Shown piece by piece: positions 42,316 to 54,111 of a stretch of DNA of 64,000 bases (its first letter is position 1; each line of letters opens with the position of its first letter). The notes under the pieces are model-generated. The model saw only the letters and a list, made by a program, of their open reading frames with translations. It made no database searches and was not told the DNA's origin. A program made the translations under genes and the position numbers. The DNA comes from Basidiobolus meristosporus CBS 931.73. Lineage: Eukaryota; Basidiobolomycota; Basidiobolomycetes; Basidiobolales; Basidiobolaceae. The stretch covers positions 62,001-126,000 of the forward strand of contig MCFE01000009.1 of assembly GCA_002104905.1 (NCBI GenBank), read 5' to 3'.

Positions 42316-42937
42316 TGTTGCAACTTAAAAAGTGATTGTGATCCAAAGAACTTATCAAGACATAGTGATGATAGTTGAACTTTTGTTTATTCATAAAGAG
42401 GATCAGTGTTTACACCTTTATAGAAGCAATACAACTGTAACACTAAGTAAGGAGGGTTTTGTAACATTCAGGAGCTTTCTGTAACAGTTTCAGGGTGGTA
42501 TATAATGGTTGATAAAAAGTGTTATTCCAATCATCACTATAGGGAAATAGACTTGTTCCATTGTGCCATTGATCATAGCGCCAGAGAGTGCTGTATATTT
42601 TGTTATCAATTTGATATTTTGGGGTCATATGCATGTCAATTTTGATCCCAAATTGGCACTGTATGGCACCATCTGGCACTCTATGGCATGATCAGGCACC
42701 ATCTGGCATGCTATGCCACTATTGGGCACTATGATCAGCCGGAATGATGGAACAAGTCTAATAATTATAGGATCATAAATGTGAAGAAACTGACAAAGCT
42801 AGAGCCACAAACTAGTCCTACAGTGAACAAGACTAGTCTAGAATTGTTAAATAAATTTTTATCTGCTGAATGATGCCAAATAGTCCAATATTTCAACAGA
42901 TAAAATGATCTTATCAAGTTATAGTGACAATAGTTGA
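42316..42937 (-). repeat. copia B 5' LTR, interrupted
   Basis: Starts at TGTTGCAACTTAAAAAGTGA (plus strand), is interrupted by 42550-42758, and continues to about 42937 with the same 45-bp extension seen in the 3' LTR. Confidence 0.7.
42550..42758. mobile_element. Small TIR element (MITE-like), 209 bp
   Basis: Perfect 12-bp inverted repeats GACTTGTTCCAT/ATGGAACAAGTC, flanked by TA on both sides (42548-42549, 42759-42760). The paralogous LTR at about 38640 gives the empty site. The interior has repeated TGGCA motifs. Its termini match the foldback elements at 36686 and 61678, so it is a short member of that family. Confidence 0.8.
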
Positions 42938-43495
42938 ACTGTTGTTATTCATAAAGAACAACAGTATTCATACCTTTGTAGAAGTAATATAAATGTTACA
43001 CTCATTAGAGAGAGCTTCTCAACACCAAGGAGCTTTCTGTGACAGCTTCAGGGTTAGTAAATAATGCTTTGTAAAAGTGCCAATTTGATCATGGCTATAG
43101 GGGAATATTCATAGGATCATAGATCTGAAGAAAGTGGCAAAGTCAGGGCTGTAAGTTGGTTCTACAGTCACCAAGACTAAAGCTGGCTGATATTAACTCA
43201 GTCTCAGCTTATTGTGCATGGGGATAGCTGCTGGCTTGCAATTTTCCGTCTTGAAGCATCTCAGAGTGTCCCTGATGTACCTGGACTGATTAAGCACAAT
43301 TTTACACATTGGTATGTCAAATTTGACTACAATTCCAAGAAAATAGCTCTGTTTTCCAAGATCTTTCATCTGAAACTTGCTGAAGAGATCTGATTTTGTG
43401 TGTTTAAGTGCCTCCTGGTCACTTGTAGCTATTATTAGGTCATTCACTTAAAGAACTTAGATCATGACACCCTTATTGGGCTGTTTTGGATATAT
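42938..43495 (-). pseudogene. pol: Second copia B copy, LTR and RT fragment
   Basis: 42938-43180 is an LTR piece continuing from the preceding LTR. 43186-43447 encodes NDLIIATSDQEALKHTKSDL and KFQMKDLGKQSYFLGIVVKF on the minus strand (RT). It is cut at 43495 by the older gypsy-2 and resumes at 48449. Confidence 0.75.
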
Positions 43496-43862
43496 TGTTA
43501 TGATCTACCGCTTGAATGTTGAAGTTGGATCAGTTTTAGTCAAATCAATTAGCATATGTTTAGGTTATCAGTATATCAGTGTTATCGATGAAATCAGTAG
43601 CATTAGTCAGCAAATGAATCAGCAGATCCTTATCAGACAGAAATAGATATACTGAGTAAGATCTTATTGGGTGATGATGATGCTATCAAATGAGTCATCA
43701 GCCACAACCTACACTAGGAAATAAAATTAGTCAGCAATTGATCTGGCAAAATGTATATAAGGAGCTGTTGGAACCTCAATAAAAATCAGTTCAAGTTTTG
43801 GTGAATACAATACTAGCTAAACTCCCTATTCCTCTACAACTCTTATACCAAGACTTGTAACA
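43496..43862 (+). repeat. gypsy-2 older copy 5' LTR
   Basis: 367 bp, TGTTATGATCTACCGCTTGA to TTGTAACA, followed by the primer site TTGGTAGCAGCAATAACC (one change from the young copy). Confidence 0.95.
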
Positions 43863-43920
43863 TTGGTAGCAGCAATAACCAGAAACATCTCTCCTGAAGA
43901 AAGAAGAAACCACCCTCAAG

Positions 43921-46900
43921 ATGTTGGACAATCAAGAATGGAAGAATGCCATGCAGCAAATCCTGGCCCAACAGCAAATCCTGGCCCAACAGCAACAGTT
44001 ACTCCAGATCCTCAGCCAACAGCAACAAGGAATGACTACCATGGCTCAGAGCCAGCAAAGCCCTGTCAAGAGCAACGCTGGTGTGAAGGTCAACTGGTAC
44101 AATGGCAGAGTCAATGAAAACCTGGGAACTTGGCTCTTTCAGATTGAAGAACCTTTTAAAGCTAATGGAATTGCTCCAGAGAGCAAGTTGTATTATGCAG
44201 CTTCTTACCTGGCAGATGCAGCCTTACAGTGGTACCACAACAAAATCAGGTCAGCCACTATGATGGGATGCTCTACAATCTCTACCTGGGATGAGTTTGT
44301 GTCGGAAATTCAGAATGCTTTTGAACCTCCACACCAGCAGACACTACTAAGAAGGAAGTTAAAGACACTCAGACAGAAAGGAATGGTTCAAGAATACATC
44401 TATGAGTACAGATGTCTACTTGGACAAATTGAAAGAATGGACCCCTTGGATCAAGTTGAATACTTTATTGATGGGTTGAAAGAACGAACTTGCAAGGAAG
44501 TGAATTACTGAAGACCTCAGACTATTGAAGAAGCCATCAAGATTGCCATTGACTATGACTCAGCTATGTTTGGAGTTGGGAAGCCTACAGTGACTAATCA
44601 GAAAGGCTACAATCATTATGAAAGAAGACAGTCAGAAGCAGTATCAATGGAAATAGACGCTATGCAGAAGAATCCTACCTCAGAAGAATGTAAGAAGAAA
44701 GGACTTTGCTTCAATTGCCACCAGCAGGGACATATTGCAAAGTACTGCCCTCAGAGAAGAAATGGACACTAGCCAACAAGAACCTTTAGCCATATTGAGT
44801 CCTATGAACTCAGTAATGCATAAGATAAGCTTGAAGAAGACTCAGAACTCACCTTCCACATGACACAAGAATACCTTTCCCAGATGACCTCAAACTCAGG
44901 AAAGCTATTATACTTGAATGGAGTAATCAATGGAGTACCTGCCAAGATCATGATTGACTCAGGAGCATCACATGAATACATGTCAGAACAATTTGCCCTG
45001 AAAGCTGGGATCAACTTAGAACCTACCAAATCAACTTCAGTCTGCACAGCTGATGGGAACTCTCACATAATCAACAGTATTACCCAGCCAGTAAGAATGA
45101 ACATCAATGACTATAAAGAAGAACTACAGGCTTTTATATTTGGGAACTGCAAGTTTGCCCTTGTACTTGGAAAAACCTGGCTATTTTGTTGTAATCCATC
45201 AATCAACTGGAGAACCCATGCTACTCAGATCCAAAAAGACAACAAGACCTATGAGCTACTACCTGCCAGGCTGGATTTCAACTTGGTCAATTCTAGTGTG
45301 TGTGAGACAAGTGAACTTAGCAAGACCCAGTTCTGTAGAGCACTTAGAAAAGGTACTCAGATGTTCCTCATGGTGGTTTTACAGGAGGATTCCTCTACCC
45401 CAGCACCCCAGCAGGTCCAGACTCTCTTGAAGAAATATTCAGATGTGTTTCCAGATGAGCTTGTAAGCCTACCACCAGTCAGAGATGTGGATCATGCCAT
45501 TGACACAGGAGATAGCCCCCCAGTGAGCAAGACACCTTACAGAATGAGTCCATAGGAATTGGAGGAAATGAAGAGACAAATTGATCAGCTATTGGAGCAA
45601 GGATACATCAGGTGCAGCAAGTCACCCTGGGGAGCACAAGTGCTTTTTGTCAAAAAGAAGGATGGAACACTTAGAATGTGCATTGACTACAGAGCCCTGA
45701 ACTCAGTTACCATCAAGAGTAAATACCCCATACCTCAGATTGATGAGCTTTTGGACCAACTTAATGGAGCCACTATTTTCAGCAAGATTGACCTCATGTC
45801 AGGATACAACCAAATTAGGGTGAAACCAGAAGATATTCCTAAGACAGCATTTAGGACTAGATATAGACATTACAAGTACTTAGTCATGAGTTTTGGCCTC
45901 ACTAATGCCCCTGCAACATTCATGACGCTGATGCAGACTGTCTTTCAGGAGTACTTAGACAAGTTTGTGATAATCTACCTGGATGACATATTGATATACA
46001 GCAAGACAGAAGAGGATCATGTAGTGCACATTGAAAAGGTCTTGGAGAAACTAAGAGAGAACAAGCTATATGGCAAGCTAGCCAAGTGTGGACTCTTCAA
46101 GGAGCACGTTGAATACCTGGGACACATAGTGACTAGCACAGGAGTGACCTTAGACCCTAAAAAGGTTGAAGTTATGAAGAATTTGAAGCAGCCCAATAGC
46201 ATATCAGAACTCAGATCCTTCCTTGGAATGGTTTCCTATTATCAGAGATTTGTCAGGTCTTTTGCAAGTATTGCAGCCCCTTTAACTGATATCCTCAAGC
46301 AAGACAATGCCTACAAGTGGAACATAGCTTGTGAGACTGCCTTCCAGACACTCAAGAATGAACTTGCTAAGCTGCCAAGCTTAAGAATACCAGACTTCAG
46401 AAAAGAGTTCACTCTGTGCACAGATGCTTCAGATTATGCAATTGGTGGAGTGCTGAGCCAAGAACACAAGGGAAAGGACTACCCTGTTGCCTTTGAGTCT
46501 AAGAAACTGAACTCAGCAGAACAAAACTATCCAGTCCATGAGAACGAGATGCTTGCTATAATACACTGTTTGAAGACATGGAGATGCTATATTGAAGGAG
46601 TCAAATGCACTGTGAAAACTGATCATGCCTCCCTCCAGTATGTATTTACTCAGAAGGTACTCTCTTAAAGAATGATAAGATGGAGTGAATACATTCAGCA
46701 ATCTGACCTGGAGATTGTCTACTGCCCTGGAAAAAACAACACGGTTGCTGATGCCTTATCAAGATTAGAACAAGTTGCACAACTCAACTTGGTGCATGAA
46801 TCAGAATGGCCTAGCCTATTACCAAAGTACTTGGAGAACCAAGCCATTCCTAATAAGGTGGATGAAGAGATAAAGAAGATAATCTGGGTTGAAGCCAGCA

Positions 46901-48066
46901 AATTTGTTGTACAGGATGAAACACTCCACCAAATTGTTGATGGAAGCCCTATTGCCTATTGTCCTTATGTTGCTTGCCTGGATTTAATACATAAGCTACA
47001 CAATGGATATGGACATCTTGGGATTGAAGAAACCTATAGCCTTGTGAAAGCAAGAGCATAGTGGCCCAGAATAAAACAAGATATTGAGAAGCTAGTGAAA
47101 ACATGCCCAAACTGCCAAATCAATCAAGGCCAACCACAAACAATTGCCAAACTCTTCCCTTTGGAGCCTGTAAGACCATTTGAGAGATAGGGAATTGACT
47201 TTACTGGAAGACTGCCAACTACCAGGAAATGCAACCATTGGATCCTAGTAGCAATTGACCATGCCACTAAATGGCCAGCTGCTAAAGCTGTACCAATAGC
47301 CAGTGAACAAGAAGTTGCAAGTTTCATTTACCATGAGATCCTGATGAAGTTTGGATGCCCTGTGGAGACCTTATCTGATAGAGGAGCAAACTTTATGGCA
47401 AAGACATTAGAGGCTCACCTGGAAATGCAGCAGATCAGACACCTGAAAACCTTGGTATATCACCCCAGAACTAATGGAGTCACTGAGTGGTTTAATGGAT
47501 TATTTGGAAAAATGCTGACCAAGTATGCAAATGGAGTTGTCAGTAGATGGGATGAGTATATAGACCAAGCACTCTTTGCATGCAGAGTCAGAGTACACAA
47601 CACCACCCAGCAATCATCATTTTACTTAGTGTATGGATGAGAACCAAGGATTCCAGGAGATCTCACACAACCAAAGCTTACAGACACCTTTGAGATGAAC
47701 TCAGTCAGCCAAGTAGACACCAGCAACTGGAACAAAGACGTCAAGAGGCACAGACCAAAGTATCTCAGAGTGCAGAAAAGATGAAGCAGAGCTTTGATAA
47801 GACTATAGTACCAGAAGCATTGATAGTTGGGAACTTTGTATTGCTAAGAAACAACACTTGGAAGAAGTTTGAGCCACAATGGACAGGACCATTCAAGATC
47901 ATCAGAGAATGTCCATTTGCAACTTACCAACTGGTTGACAAACAAGGTAATATCTGGGAAGACTTAGTGCATAGGGACAGACTCAAGCTTGCAAGACTTG
48001 CTGATAATACTGAACCATCAAGATTTTGGTATCACAAAAAAGAGATTCAGGAGAACCCTCTCAACA
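43921..48066 (+). pseudogene. gag-pol: gypsy-2 gag-pol, decayed
   Basis: Collinear with 31125-35258, with an extra copy of the QQQILAQ repeat near the N-terminus. Eight in-frame stops (44509, 44770, 44821, 45553, 46666, 47059, 47188, 47638) and a 1-bp deletion near 47690 break it. Zinc knuckle, protease, YLDD and the integrase D, D residues remain; the integrase Glu block reads GVTEWFNG (R to W). Codon 46735 (AAA) shows the ancestral Lys where the young copy has TAA. Confidence 0.95.
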
Positions 48067-48080
48067 TTAGTAGGGGAGAA

Positions 48081-48448
48081 TGTTATGATCTGCTGCTTGA
48101 ATGTTTAAGTTAGATCAGTTTTTTGTCTAATCAATTAGCATATGTTTAGGTTATCAGTATATCAGTATTATCTATGGAATCAGTAGCATTAGTCAGCAAA
48201 TGAATCAGCAGATCCTTATCAGACAGAAATAGATATTTTAAGTAAGATCTTATTGGGTGATGATGATGCAATCAAATGAGTCATCAGCCACAACCTACAC
48301 TAGGAAATACAATTAGTCAGCAATTGATCTGGCAAAATGTATATAAGGAGCTGTTGGAACCTCAATAATAATCCGTTCAAGTTTTAGTGAATACAATACT
48401 AGCTAAACTCCCTATTCCTCTACAACTCCTATACCAAGACTTGTAACA
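48081..48448 (+). repeat. gypsy-2 older copy 3' LTR
   Basis: 368 bp, preceded by the tract TAGTAGGGGAGAA (48068-48080). Followed directly by the ATAT duplication. Confidence 0.95.
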
Positions 48449-50165
48449 ATATACTGTGATCTGCAGTGCAACAACTGATCCCAATCTCCCCCAAATATAT
48501 GTTAATTTTATTATAACATGCTCTGGTGCTTGCTTAAGCCCATTCAATAGCTTCTCAAGTGTGCACATCTTATTGGGGCCTTTTGAATCAGTAAAACCCT
48601 CTGGTTGCTTCTTGTATATAGTTTGTTGCAAGTCCCCATTTAGAAAGGCTGTTCTGATATCCATTTGGTGTGGATCTAGACTGAGTAAAGCTGCTAGGGC
48701 TAGAACTGTCTTAATGGAGTTAAACTTGGCAGCCGGAGCAAATGTTTCCTTAAAGCCAAGTCCCGGGATCTGGGAATAGCCTTTAGCCACAAATCTAGCC
48801 TTGTACTTATTGATGGTACCATTTGAGGTTATCTTGATCTGGTAGACTGTTGAAATATTGGACTATTTGGTATCATTCAGCAGCTAAAAATTTACTTAAC
48901 AATTCTAGGCTAGTCTTAGTCACTGTAGGACTCATTTACTGCCTTAACTTTGCCACTTTCTCCAGATATATGATCTTATGATTATTCCCCTATAGTCAAG
49001 ATCAAATTAGCACTATTACCAAACATTATGTACTAACCCTGAAACTGTTACAGAATGCTCCTGAATATTGAGAAACCCTCCCTACTTAGTGTTGCAGCTG
49101 TATTACTTCTACAAAGGTATAAATACTGAGCTTCTTTATGAATAAACAACAGTTCAACTGTTATCACTATTTCTTGATAAGTTCCTTATATCCAAATCAC
49201 TTCTTAAATTGCAACATAGACCCCTCTAAATCCTATGGGCTTTCTGCCATTTGATAAATCTACCAGTTCCCACATTTTTGCCCTGATCAGTGATTGGTAC
49301 TCCTCCTGAATGGCTTGTTGCCACATAGTAACATCTGGACTTTACATTGTCTGTTCCAGAACCCTAAGAAAAAAATCAAGGAAAGGTCTGTAGAATACTA
49401 TCATAAAATTGCCTGAAATCCAGGTTTCTCAAACTGACCAGTATCATTATCTGATTCTTTAGCAGTTGGGCAGACAAGCAGATATATTTTCAAACAGGAA
49501 ACTAGGCTAGGCAGGACTCACACCAGATTTGGTAATTAGCCAGCCACTACTTCCATCAAAAATTGCAACTGAATATTTGTACAAAAACACCATTTGAATA
49601 CCAGCTAAATGCCATCAGAGTACAAGCAGAGTCTGGCTGAAAATCAGATGAATACAGGTTTGAGATTTTTCATAGGGGATTCTGAGGTTTGGCACATAAG
49701 GCAAGATAAGCTTCTTCAGAATCATTAGATATCTACCACTAGCATCCAGGGGCATTTCTGATTCTGGTAGATTTCCTAACTGGGATAATATGCTCTGATC
49801 TGAAGCTGGTAGAATTATCTTTCATATCTGACTGAATAAGATATATATCTTCTTCATCAGTGCTGATTGCATCATTAGGCAGCAGGCCATTGATTTCAGT
49901 GGCTTTCTGATCTGAATTCTCCTCAGATACAATGTCCCTTCACTTGATAAGCTTCTGAATTTTGCCATTATACACTCTATACCCTTTAGTATTCTCTCAA
50001 AACCCAAGAATGACCTCTTTTCTACTCTTTAGTTCCAACTTTGAGTGTTTTTGTCAGGAATGTGATAAAAAACATTACTGCCAAATATCCTGGAATGCTG
50101 GAGGTATAGTTTTTTGCATGTATATGCTTTAAGGAGAGTAGAATCATGTAGTGCTGTTATTAGAC
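48449..50165 (-). pseudogene. pol: Second copia B copy, RT N-terminus and integrase end
   Basis: Minus strand: MAKGYSQIPGLGFKETFAPA, VLALAALLSLDPHQMDIRTAFLNG (48790-48640), then left to ITVYCYKSW. The continuation beyond the solo LTR, 49217-50165, matches 40240-40880 with frame breaks. A loose insert of about 290 bp at 49385-49675 has no recognised match. Confidence 0.75.
48848..49216 (+). repeat. Solo LTR of copia B
   Basis: 369 bp (TGTTGAAATA to TTGCAACA), flanked by the perfect 5-bp duplication TAGAC (48843-48847, 49217-49221). It is inserted in a copia B pol of opposite orientation. Confidence 0.95.
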
Positions 50166-50169
50166 ATCC

Positions 50170-51609
50170 ATTCTATAAGGCTCATGACTAAGCACATGAG
50201 TCATTCTGCCAATTGCTCCCACAGGCACCCACCTTATCCTACCCAGACTTTACTAAGATCTTTTTTGTTGCTACAGATGCATCTAATGCTGGGTTAGGGG
50301 CTGTCCTATACCAGGATTATGACCAAAATTTGACTCACTTGGTCTTGTTTCAAGCCATTTCCCTACAACCTGATGAGAGAAACTACTCTGCCACCAAGAA
50401 GGAGCTACTTGCCATAGTCTTTGCCTTGAAAAAGTTGGATCAGTACTCATGGGGTAGCCCTTTTACCTTGTACACTGACAATCAAGCCCTTTTGTATATC
50501 CGCACTCAAAAGACTCTGGCTCCAATGCTTATCAACTGGCTTGAAACTCTACTTGATTATGAATATACAGTTGTTCATTGCCCAGGAATTCTTAATATTC
50601 TGCCTGACCATCTTTCAAGACTTTTCCCAATTTCACCTTAGGAGGGACATGTAATACTGACATAAGCAGTAGGCTTCCCACAACTTCCAAAATAACTCCA
50701 CAACTGGATTCAGAAACTTGGAAAATCTCACATGCCAATGAAAGGAAAATGTTGATACAGAGGAGTAATTTACTTGGCCACTTTGGAGCTGACACACTTA
50801 TGTAGAATCTACACCCTGATGGATATCACTGGCCAAATATCAAAGCCAGCTGCCTAGAATTTGTTAAGTCTTGCAGTGAATGTCAACTTTATAATCTCAG
50901 CTGCCATGGATTTCACCCTCTGAGTCCCATCCATGCAAGCCTTCCTATGGATTATATTGCAATTGATCTAGCTGGATCTTTTACCACTAGTGATGAAGGT
51001 AATAACTACCTCTTTGTAATTATGGATGTCTATGCACATTTTGTCTTCCTCAAAGCTATCCCAGGCAAGTATACTGCTACTGTTGCACAAGCACTCCTCA
51101 AGCTCTTCTGCCTTTTTGCATTCCCAAGATCATTAAATTGGATAATGGAGCAGAATTTGTAAGTCTTGCAATCAAAGCCCTTTGCTAGAATAACACCATT
51201 GATCACCATCTGATCACACCATATCATCCCAAAGCTAATTGACCTGTGAAAGACATGTTCAGACCTCATTGAATATTATCAGGAAATTTATCAAATGTAT
51301 CAAGAGGAGTTGAGACATGTCTATTTCCACTGTACATTATGCTATCTATACTAAAATTGCTGCTCTACATGGATCAATGCCATTTTCTTTGATGTTTGGA
51401 AGAAGATACAACCACTTTGGAGACTACCAGAATACAGAGTTAGCAAGCTTGCGCACAGACAAGCTAAAGAACTGACTTGAGTACCTAATCAACATTGTCT
51501 ACCCTGCTATCAGTGCCAAAAGTAAGGCCTCACAGCAAAAGATGACTTCAACATATGGCTCAAGACACAAGAACAGTACCTTCCAGGATGGGTCATATGT
51601 CATGACACT
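50170..51609 (+). pseudogene. pol: Chromodomain-type gypsy (chromovirus) RNase H and integrase relic
   Basis: 50213-50641 is open: RNase H with FFVATDASNAGLGAVLYQD, ATKKELLAIVFALKK, LYTDNQALLYI and HCPGILNILPDHLSRL. The integrase follows with breaks: DGYHWPNIKASC...CSECQLYN, DYIAIDLAGSFTT, a decayed second Asp region (LNWIMEQNL), then PKLID-like and MPFSLMFGR pieces. RT and Gag are absent. Copia A interrupts it at 51610. Confidence 0.85.
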
Positions 51610-51614
51610 ATATT

Positions 51615-51964
51615 TGTTGTAAGAGTCTTGGAGATATTGGAAGTGATTTGGAGAACAAGTAGATTATGTGGTTTTCACTTAATGATTTATTGAATGTAAA
51701 AGTAGTATTTATACTTTTACATGGTCTTGGCATTACAAACACGTAGAATAGGTTAAGGAAGGCCCCAAGAACATGTGTGCAAAGTTTGGGGCTGTTTGGA
51801 CAACTTTGAGAATTTTCATGTTCTGGGTACCTGGTATTTTGGTGAAAATATTCTAAGTAAATCCTGACAAGGAATTTGGTCAGTATTCTCTAGGATTTGA
51901 AGGTGATGATCTAAGTGACTAAGTTAGGTGAATATTTAGGTGGAAAATACGATTTTTTACAACA
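51615..51964 (-). repeat. copia A 3' LTR
   Basis: 350 bp, TGTTGTAAGAG...TTACAACA on the plus strand (TGTTGTAA...TTACAACA reads as its own inverted ends). Confidence 0.97.
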
Positions 51965-51974
51965 CTCCCACTCA
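51965..51974 (-). other. copia A polypurine tract
   Basis: Reverse complement reads GAGTGGGAG directly before the 3' LTR. Confidence 0.75.
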
Positions 51975-51975
51975 G

Positions 51976-54111
51976 CTAAATGTTCATACTGACTAGTCCT
52001 AATTTTGACCTAAAATATTCAAACTTGTCTCTAGCTAATGGTTTGGTAAATATGTCTGCAATCATTTCATCTGTAGGACAATAAACTAAGCTAACTAAGT
52101 TATTCTCTATAGCTTCACGTATGAAATGATGTCTAATATCTATGTGCTTGGTTCTAGCATGAAAAGTTGGATTTCTACCTAATTGTATACATCCTTGATT
52201 ATCTTGAAATAAAGTAATAGGCGTTTTTTGACATAGGCCTAAATCTGTAAAGAGCTTTCTTAACCACATTGCTTCTTTTGTAGCTTCACAGGCTGCCATA
52301 TACTCTGCCTCTGTAGTAGAAAGTGCTACGGTTGGTTGCTTTCTTGAATTCCATGAAATGGCTCCTTTACAGTAAAGAAAGGTGTATCCTGTGGTGGATC
52401 TTCTGTCTTCTAAATTTCGTCCCCAATCAGCATCAGAGTATCCCACAAGATCCTGTTCTGAATCCTTATAAGTGTATCTTAAGCAGATATCAGCAGTTCC
52501 TTTTAGGTATCTAAAAATCCGCTTAACTGCTGCAATATGATCAGATCCATAGTTCTGATTATGTTGGCTGACAACTCCCACTGAATATGAGATATCTGGA
52601 CGTGTTCCAAGCATGATATACATCAGACTGCCGACCATAGATTGATAAGGAAAGTCAGGGCTTTCAGATGGCACCAAGCTCTCTTGATTTGGTTGAGTTT
52701 TGACCAAGTTAAGGTTTGTCTCCATTGGGGTAGCTGCCGGTTTACAGTCTTCCATTTGGTACTTCTTTAGTATATCTTGAATATACTTGGATTGGCTTAG
52801 GGTAATAGTCTGGGTACTTCTGTCTATGGAGAACTTAATCCCTAAGTAGTAACTAAGTTCTCCTAGATCGGACATCTTGAACTCCTTAGATAGGCTGGAT
52901 TTAGTCTCTTCCAATGTTTCTAGGTTATTGGCGGCTATAATAAGATCATCCACATATAGAGCTAATAGAACTGGATTTGCTCTATCTGGCTTGTAGTATA
53001 TACTATAGTCAGCATTACTCCTTTTGAAACTCAAAGATTCCAAATAAGAATCTATCTTGCAATTCCAGGCTCTCGGTGATTGTTTGAGACCATATAGTGA
53101 CTTTTTAAGCTTGCAGACCAAATGGGGGTTATCTTGGTCAACAAACCCATCAGGCTGGTCCATATACACGTCCTCATCAAGTTCTCCATTCAAAAATGCA
53201 GTTTTTACATCCATTTGATGAATAAAAAACTTATATTTGGCTGCAATAGCCAATATTAATCTGATGGAATTAAACTTGGCTACCGGTGCAAAGGTCTCAG
53301 TATAGTCAAGTCCTTTTGTTTGAGAGTATCCTTTGGCTACAAGTCTTGCTTTGTATCTTTCAATTGTACCATCAGCCTTGTATTTTGTCTTGAAGACCCA
53401 TCTGCATCCAATTGATTTTTGGTTGATTGGCAATTTGACTAAGTCCCAAGTTTGATTTTCCATCAGTGCCTGATATTCCTCAGTCATTGCAGATCTCCAA
53501 AACTTTGTCTGAGGGCTATTTAGGGCCTCTTTTACAGTCTGGGGTTCATCAATATGGACTGAATAGGCATAGGCTAAGTTTGTACCCTCATTGATATAGT
53601 AATTTGGGCTATTTCTTGTCCGATTGGATCTCCGGGCATTTGATACTGGAATGATCACTTCTGGGATATTCCTGGGCACTGATTCTGGCTGAACCACGGT
53701 TGTAGAGTCCTCTGGAGTGAAAAAATTTTCATTGTTTTGCTCTGATTCAATCCTGACAATTGGTGGACTTGAGATCAAATTTTTGTCATCATCTGATGTC
53801 ATTTTTTGTGAAAATTTTGAATTTTCATCAAACAACACATCCCTGGACTTGATAAGCTTCTTTGCTTCGGTATTGTAGAGTCTGTATGCCTTACTCTCAT
53901 TGCAGTAGCCCAAAAATATGCATTTTACACTTTTTGGCTCAAATTTTGACTGATTTCCGGCCAGTTTTTTGGCATATGCTGTGCACCCAAATATTCTTAG
54001 ATGTTCTGCACTTGGTCTGTATCCATACCATGCTTCAAATGGAGTAGAATCACGAAGTATTCTGTTATAACTCCTATTTTTAAGGTATACAGCAGTGGCA
54101 ACTGATTCCGC
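51976..54111 (-). CDS. gag-pol: copia A integrase C-terminus, RT and RNase H
   Basis: Same frame as the upstream part, after a TAG at 54112-54114. From the right: AESVATAVYLKNRS, EHLRIFGCTAYA, DVLFDENSKF (integrase end). [39 protein letters not shown] and the catalytic LYVDDLIIAA near 52950. RNase H: GYSDADWGRNLEDRRSTTG, STTEAEYMAACEA, QDNQGCIQLG, KHIDIRHHFIREA. It ends normally at 51976. A downstream internal Met (53913) is unlikely to be a true start. Complete relative to copia relatives. Confidence 0.93.
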   Translation of the reverse strand, partial: AESVATAVYLKNRSYNRILRDSTPFEAWYGYRPSAEHLRIFGCTAYAKKLAGNQSKFEPKSVKCIFLGYCNESKAYRLYNTEAKKLIKSRDVLFDENSKFSQKMTSDDDKNLISSPPIVRIESEQNNENFFTPEDSTTVVQPESVPRNIPEVIIPVSNARRSNRTRNSPNYYINEGTNLAYAYSVHIDEPQTVKEALNSPQTKFWRSAMTEEYQALMENQTWDLVKLPINQKSIGCRWVFKTKYKADGTIERYKARLVAKGYSQTKGLDYTETFAPVAKFNSIRLILAIAAKYKFFIHQMDVKTAFLNGELDEDVYMDQPDGFVDQDNPHLVCKLKKSLYGLKQSPRAWNCKIDSYLESLSFKRSNADYSIYYKPDRANPVLLALYVDDLIIAANNLETLEETKSSLSKEFKMSDLGELSYYLGIKFSIDRSTQTITLSQSKYIQDILKKYQMEDCKPAATPMETNLNLVKTQPNQESLVPSESPDFPYQSMVGSLMYIMLGTRPDISYSVGVVSQHNQNYGSDHIAAVKRIFRYLKGTADICLRYTYKDSEQDLVGYSDADWGRNLEDRRSTTGYTFLYCKGAISWNSRKQPTVALSTTEAEYMAACEATKEAMWLRKLFTDLGLCQKTPITLFQDNQGCIQLGRNPTFHARTKHIDIRHHFIREAIENNLVSLVYCPTDEMIADIFTKPLARDKFEYFRSKLGLVSMNI

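Larger units (their letters stand above)
38408..42937 (-). mobile_element. copia family B, full-length decayed copy
   Basis: Minus-strand element with both LTRs: 3' LTR 38408-38820, pol 38829-40930, protease/gag 41220-42300, 5' LTR 42316-42937 interrupted by a small TIR element. A C-rich run (38821-38828) is the complement of the purine tract. The sequence left of 42316 matches a decayed tRNA-iMet-half primer site (GGCCCATAGCT on the plus strand). Confidence 0.85.
43496..48448 (+). mobile_element. gypsy-2, older full-length copy
   Basis: 4,953 bp, LTRs 43496-43862 and 48081-48448, with 4-bp target duplication ATAT (43492-43495 and 48449-48452) in the copia B pol. The LTRs differ at roughly 18 positions by eye. 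The host copia sequence joins across it (compare 39835-39860). Confidence 0.95.

Noticed and set aside
49385-49675. Separate insertion in copia B pol
   Set aside because: It interrupts the match to 40240-40880, but I find no terminal repeats or duplication, so it stays unassigned.
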